A DNA stretch of 64,000 nucleotides from Pseudomonas alloputida (GTDB lineage: Bacteria; Pseudomonadota; Gammaproteobacteria; Pseudomonadales; Pseudomonadaceae), in NCBI RefSeq assembly GCF_021283545.2, contig NZ_CP128540.1:3507501-3571500 (forward strand). The letters are read 5' to 3'. Shown piece after piece: positions 59,863-64,000 of this stretch (within the stretch, counting starts at the first letter, position 1; each line of letters starts with the position of its first letter). Position numbers and translations under genes: made by a program. The notes under the pieces are model-generated. The model did no database searches. It saw only the letters and a program-made list of their open reading frames with translations, and was not told where the DNA came from.

Positions 59863-61481
59863 ACCGCGACCGGCAGGCCGTGTTGCCTGCAGAACGCCAG
59901 CCAGCGCAGTTGGTTGTCCTGCAGGCGGTCACCGGGCCCCTTGACCTCGACCATGCGATAACGGCCCTGCTCGGGCCAGAACTGAATCAGGTCGGGCATG
60001 CCGGCACGGTTGCTGCGAATGTCCTGCAACAGGCGCAGGAAACATTGCTTGAGCGCTGCGGCCGGCAGGCACGCCAAGGCCTGCTCCAGCAGTTCCTCGC
60101 TGAGCATGGACCAGGACACGAACGGCGACTGCAATCCCTGTTTGGCCACGTAGCAGTCGAGAATCGCCTGGCGATGGCTACCCTCGTCGAGCCGCCCGAG
60201 GCAGCGTTCGAACAGCGCACTGCGCCGCTGCTGGAAGTCGCTGTCGTGCAGGTCCTGTGGCGCGGCCTGGAACGGGTTGAAAAATGCGCCGGGCACCGGG
60301 GCGAAGATGGCCTCCCAGCACAACAGGCCAAACAGGCTGTTGAACAGCGTGTTCTCCACGTAATGCGCCTGCCCCCCCTCTTGCATCAGGTGCTGACGCA
60401 CGGCTTCTTCAACGCCCAGCGCAGCGTCCCCGCGGGGCAGTTCGAGCTCTATCAGTTCCAGCGGCGTGGTGCGCTGGCGCCGCTGTGGCGGGCCGCCGAG
60501 CTTGCGCGCCAGGCGTGGCAGCATGCGTTGCAGCGCCTGCTCCTCCAGCGCATTGGCAGGTGCCGCTGCCAGTTGCAACGCCCGTGCATGGGCCTGGTGC
60601 CACTGTTCGCTGCGCTCCAGCACCCTCACCTGGCGAATGCGCGCCTGGGGATGGTTGCATTGCGCATACACCGCCGTGGCCAGGTCCCATTCACCCAGCC
60701 GCTCGCATTGTTGGCCCACGGCGAATTGCAGCCGCGCATGGCGCCGGGCCAGCCAGGGGTTGCTGCTGTGCAGGCCCTGCAGGGTGGCAAGGATCGGCAG
60801 GGGGTCGCCGCCCTGCTCCAGGCGCTCGGCGCAATGGTGCAGCGCCATGGCCAGGTCGACATCGTCACGTTGCTGCAAGGCACGCGAATCAGGGCTGAAC
60901 GGCACCTGCTCGTAACGCAGCAAGCCCAGGTCGGCGAGGACGAAGTCTGACCAGTCCTGGTACAGGTTGCCGAAAAACAGCAGGCGTATGCGGTCGCACA
61001 AAGGTTGCAGGCACCACTGGAGGATGCGCACATCGCTGTCAGGAAACCATTCGACCAGTGACCGGGCTGCCAGCGCCAGGGGTTGCAGCTGTGCCAACAA
61101 CTCATGCTTGGCCGCGCGCGGGCGGTTCAGTTGCCGGGCGAAGCAGCGGGCCAGTTCTTCCTTGCGCAGCAACGCGAACAGCTGCTCAAGGTCCAGTTGC
61201 TCGGGCTCCCGTACCCAGCCGAGGGCCAGCAACGGCTGCAGCGCCAGCGCAGTATCGCCGATTTCGGCGTAGTCGAGCCGATCGCTGCGAAACAACTCGC
61301 CTTTGCGCATCACCATGCGCACCATCAAGGCCTGGGCTGGCGCTTGCAGTTGACTGAAGGCACGGATGAAGGCCAGTTCCTGGTCATCCAGCAGGTCCTG
61401 GTAGCGCTGTTCGACCCACAGCACGACCTGGCGGAAGTTATGCAGGTAGTAGAACGGGTCGTCGACGGAATGGGCGATCAC
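59832..61481 (-). CDS. FAN1-type VRR-NUC nuclease
   Basis: A 549-residue structure-specific nuclease. The C-terminal VRR-NUC domain shows the catalytic pattern AGMPDLIQFW (Asp497) with MVEVKGPGD (Glu512-x-Lys514) and DNQLRWLAFC. The upstream part (about 60-420) is helical, with TPR-like repeats, as in bacterial FAN1. P. aeruginosa FAN1 has been shown to unhook interstrand crosslinks by cutting 5' flaps. The downstream nuclease-helicase gene overlaps by 31 bases. It starts at ATG 61481 with GGAGG-like CCTCCGCCC complement upstream. Confidence 0.88.
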   Translation of the reverse strand: MIAHSVDDPFYYLHNFRQVVLWVEQRYQDLLDDQELAFIRAFSQLQAPAQALMVRMVMRKGELFRSDRLDYAEIGDTALALQPLLALGWVREPEQLDLEQLFALLRKEELARCFARQLNRPRAAKHELLAQLQPLALAARSLVEWFPDSDVRILQWCLQPLCDRIRLLFFGNLYQDWSDFVLADLGLLRYEQVPFSPDSRALQQRDDVDLAMALHHCAERLEQGGDPLPILATLQGLHSSNPWLARRHARLQFAVGQQCERLGEWDLATAVYAQCNHPQARIRQVRVLERSEQWHQAHARALQLAAAPANALEEQALQRMLPRLARKLGGPPQRRQRTTPLELIELELPRGDAALGVEEAVRQHLMQEGGQAHYVENTLFNSLFGLLCWEAIFAPVPGAFFNPFQAAPQDLHDSDFQQRRSALFERCLGRLDEGSHRQAILDCYVAKQGLQSPFVSWSMLSEELLEQALACLPAAALKQCFLRLLQDIRSNRAGMPDLIQFWPEQGRYRMVEVKGPGDRLQDNQLRWLAFCRQHGLPVAVCHVRWSETP

Positions 61482-61578
61482 GGGCGGAGGTCAGGTTGCG
61501 GCAACAGGCACTGTTTATACATACAGATACCCCTCCATGACAAGCGCCGCGGGTCGCCTCACGATCAACCAGGGTTCA

Positions 61579-61597
61579 GGGGCTGCACTGCAGCCCC
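61579..61597. terminator. Hairpin between MFS and FAN1-type genes
   Basis: GGGGCTGC-ACT-GCAGCCCC, an 8-bp perfect stem with a three-base loop, eight bases after the stop of the MFS gene (minus strand). No T-tract is visible, so it may be a weak terminator. Confidence 0.5.
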
Positions 61598-61605
61598 CGT
61601 AGCGT

Positions 61606-62916
61606 TCACGCCTGTTCAGTTGCGCCAGCCATCCCGCCCGCCTCGACCTTGGCACTGCCAATGGGTGCCTGTAGCAGCAGGAAGTACGCCACCGCCGAGC
61701 ACAGCGCCACCACCGCGCTGATCATGAACGCTGTGGTGAACGAGCCCGAGTACTGGATGCTGAAGCCCGTCACGATCGGTGCCACCGAGCCTGCGATGTA
61801 ACCGCCGAAGTTCTGGATCGAGCCAAACGAGGCCACGCGCTGGCTGTCGACAATGGTGTTGACGATCATCCAGGCGGTGGCACTGGCCATATTGATGCTG
61901 AACAGCGCCAGGCAAAGCAGCATGATGCACCCCGTCAGGCCGGTGACGAACGACAGTGGCAAGGTGAACAGCGCTGCCAGCACCAGGCCAGTGATGACAC
62001 TGAACTTGCGGCTGCCCAGCACGCTCATGCCACGCCTTACCAGCCAGTCACAGAAGCGCCCGGCAACGATGGTACCCGCCGCACCGAAGCCATACGCCAG
62101 CGACACCACCCAGGCGGTCTTGTACAGGTCCAGGCCATGCTCGCGCTCGAAGTAGCCCGGCAGCCAGGTCAGGTGCAGCCAGAGCATGTAGATCACCCCC
62201 ATGAAACCCAACACCGCGCCCCAGGTACTGCGGTGCTTGAACAGATCAAGCCAGCCGGCAAAGTACGAAGCCTTCGGCGCGGTTGCAGCGGCGGCCTGGC
62301 GCTCACTCGGCAGCGGTTTGCCTTCGGCGGCAAGCTCTGCCAGAAAACGGGCCTTGCTCTTGTAGAAGGTCAGCCAGCACAGCGCCAGTACCACGCCGAT
62401 CACGCCGGTAATGATGAACATGCCGCGCCAGCCAAAGTTGACCATGAACAGCGTCAGCAACGGCGGCGCCAGGCAGGGGCCAAGACAGGTCGACGACCAG
62501 ACCACACCGGTCGGGGTGCCGCGCTCGTTGGCGTCGAACCACTCTGACAATGCTTTGGCCGCCGATGGGAACATCGGCGCCTCGCCAATCCCCAGCAACA
62601 CCCGCAGCCCCATGAAACCGGCAAAACTGTTGACCATGCCAAACGCCGCCTGGGCAACCGACCAGCCCAGCAACGACGCGCCGAGGGCGATCTTGCTGCC
62701 CAGGCGGTCGATGATCATGCCCATTGGCAACTGGGCAAAGGCATAGGCAATGGAAAACGCCGACAACAGGATGCCCATCTGCGACGGGCTGATCATCATG
62801 TCTTTCTGGATGGAGGTGTTGGCGATCGACAGCGCACTACGGTCCAGGTAGTTGACGATGCCGATCAGCAGCAGGAACACGACGGTAATGCGCTGGTACT
62901 TCTTCATTGGGTTCAT
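61606..62916 (-). CDS. MFS transporter, anion:cation symporter type (sugar acid class)
   Basis: A 436-residue membrane protein with twelve helices. The N-terminus MKKYQRITVVFLLLIGIVNY-LDRSALSIAN is the hallmark of the ACS family (glucarate, galactarate, galactonate and phthalate transporters), with motif A PMGMIIDRLGSKIALG and LGIGEAPMFPSAAKALSEWF near 115-134. The substrate is most likely an organic acid such as a hexarate. The adjacent fumarylacetoacetate-hydrolase family gene suggests a catabolic module that continues past the window edge. Confidence 0.87.
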   Translation of the reverse strand: MNPMKKYQRITVVFLLLIGIVNYLDRSALSIANTSIQKDMMISPSQMGILLSAFSIAYAFAQLPMGMIIDRLGSKIALGASLLGWSVAQAAFGMVNSFAGFMGLRVLLGIGEAPMFPSAAKALSEWFDANERGTPTGVVWSSTCLGPCLAPPLLTLFMVNFGWRGMFIITGVIGVVLALCWLTFYKSKARFLAELAAEGKPLPSERQAAAATAPKASYFAGWLDLFKHRSTWGAVLGFMGVIYMLWLHLTWLPGYFEREHGLDLYKTAWVVSLAYGFGAAGTIVAGRFCDWLVRRGMSVLGSRKFSVITGLVLAALFTLPLSFVTGLTGCIMLLCLALFSINMASATAWMIVNTIVDSQRVASFGSIQNFGGYIAGSVAPIVTGFSIQYSGSFTTAFMISAVVALCSAVAYFLLLQAPIGSAKVEAGGMAGATEQA

Positions 62917-63006
62917 GTGATGACCTTTATTATTATTGTTGCCGCGCTGTCAGCGCCTTGACGATCCCTCGATGATGCTGCGCCCCTCCCTGACGCAGCG
63001 AGCCGT

Positions 63007-64000
63007 TCAAAGCGGGCGGGCGGTGGCCGCGACCTCCAGCAGGCCACGTCGGCCGAGGTTGTCGATCAACGCGCGCAGGCCGAAGTCCCACTGCGGTGCC
63101 AGATCGCTGGTGGTCACGCGGTTGCACAGGGTACCCAGTTGCGGGTTGCTGATGCTCACCACGTCTCCCGGTTTGTGGGTAAAGCCGTTACCCGGCTGAT
63201 CGCGGTCCTGCTTGGGGGCGAACAGGGTACCGAGGAACAGCACCAGGCCGTCAGGGTACTGGTGGTTTTCGTTGAGGGTTTGCTGCACCAGGTCTTGCGG
63301 GTCACGGCTGATCTGGCGCATGGAACTGCGCCCGGAGAGGATAAAGCCGTCCTCGCCTTCCACCCGCAGGTCCACCTCGGCAGCACGCACATCGTCCAGG
63401 CCGAAGCTTTCGTCGAACAACCGCAGCAGCGGGCCCAGTGCAGTGGAAGCGTTGTTGTCCTTGGCCTTGGACAGCAGCAACGCACTACGCCCTTCGAAGT
63501 CGCGCAGGTTGACGTCGTTGCCGAGCATGGCGCCCTTGATGCTGCCATTGCTCGACACGGCCAGCACCACTTCCGGCTCTGGGTTGTTCCAGCTGGACTT
63601 GGGGTGGATGCCGATGTCGGCGCCGTGGCCAACCGCGGACAGCGGTTGGGCCTTGGTGAACACTTCGGCATCCGGGCCGATACCCACCTCCAGGTACTGC
63701 GACCACAGGCCCTGCTCTACCAGCACCTTGCGCAGCGCTTCGGCCTGAGCCGAGCCGGGCACGATCTGCGACAGGTCGGCGCCGATGCGGCTGGCCAGGG
63801 TGTCACGGATGGCGTCGGCCTTGGCCGGGTCGCCCTTGGCCTGTTCTTCTACCACACGCTCCAGCAGGCTGGTGGCGAAGGTCACACCAGCGGCCTTCAC
63901 CGCTTGCAGGTCGATCGGCGCCAGCAGCCACGGCTGGTGCGGGGTGCGCCGTGTGGGATCGCTGTTGCCCAGCAATGCCGGCAGTGCAATCAAGGGTTCG
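63007..64000 (-). CDS. Fumarylacetoacetate hydrolase family protein, 5'-truncated at window edge
   Basis: At least 330 residues; the frame remains open to base 64000, so the true start is outside the window. It begins EPLIALPALLGNSDPTRR in the visible part. Family features include VGIGPDAEVFTKAQPLSAVG, IGIHPKSSWNNPEPEVVLAV (metal-ligand Glu in EPEVVL) and VNLRDFEGRSALLLSKAKD. Members hydrolyse or decarboxylate C-C bonds of acylpyruvates, or dehydrate sugar-acid intermediates. It lies 90 bases upstream of the MFS transporter gene, so the two may be one operon. Confidence 0.83.
   Translation of the reverse strand, partial: EPLIALPALLGNSDPTRRTPHQPWLLAPIDLQAVKAAGVTFATSLLERVVEEQAKGDPAKADAIRDTLASRIGADLSQIVPGSAQAEALRKVLVEQGLWSQYLEVGIGPDAEVFTKAQPLSAVGHGADIGIHPKSSWNNPEPEVVLAVSSNGSIKGAMLGNDVNLRDFEGRSALLLSKAKDNNASTALGPLLRLFDESFGLDDVRAAEVDLRVEGEDGFILSGRSSMRQISRDPQDLVQQTLNENHQYPDGLVLFLGTLFAPKQDRDQPGNGFTHKPGDVVSISNPQLGTLCNRVTTSDLAPQWDFGLRALIDNLGRRGLLEVAATARPL

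Overview
The window is a high-GC, gene-dense chromosomal segment from a Pseudomonas, most likely of the P. putida group. The main reasons are the gene content and order (glnS-ppiB-lpxH-pvdQ, an ECF sigma/anti-sigma pair beside a catalase-type peroxidase, a complete fapABCDEF amyloid operon, and a ureDABCEJFG urease operon) and the repeated P. putida-type REP elements built on GTAGGAGCGGG...ACCCGCGAA. No rRNA, tRNA, CRISPR array or intact prophage is visible.

Left part (1-13.5 kb): the start of glnS; ppiB and lpxH translationally coupled; the Ntn-hydrolase acylase pvdQ beside a small Fur-like regulator and with a plausible iron-starvation sigma promoter; a Mor-family activator followed by two paralogous DUF2589 genes, which is the most poorly understood module here; then tamA-tamB for outer-membrane protein assembly, a GNAT acetyltransferase and exonuclease III.

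Middle-left (14.5-27.5 kb): an ECF sigma factor and a cysteine-free anti-sigma factor divergent from a periplasmic peroxidase/cytochrome b561 operon, with matching promoter motifs in both directions. Next come an MFS transporter behind a Fur-like box, a cupin regulator, a TetR regulator divergent from a short-chain dehydrogenase and a DsbA-like isomerase, a small exported HExxH protein, a class C beta-lactamase and several small conserved proteins.

Middle (27.7-40.2 kb): a catabolic-looking set (class II aldolase, orphan polyamine-type binding protein, old-yellow-enzyme/FeS/FAD reductase, XRE-cupin regulator, NDH-2-like oxidoreductase), azoR with a divergent LysR gene, uppP, a Cache-domain chemoreceptor, and pnuC with a nicotinamide riboside kinase-like gene.

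Right part (40.5-64 kb): the fap operon, preceded by a sigma-54-type promoter and carrying an internal terminator after fapC; its FapC has a very long serine-rich second linker and no cysteine. It is followed by an LtaS-like sulfatase-fold membrane enzyme, a DUF899 protein, the urease operon with its own sigma-54-type promoter, a solitary tyrosine recombinase, NnrS, a nuclease-helicase fusion overlapping a FAN1-type VRR-NUC nuclease, an MFS sugar-acid type transporter and a 5'-truncated fumarylacetoacetate-hydrolase family gene that runs off the end.
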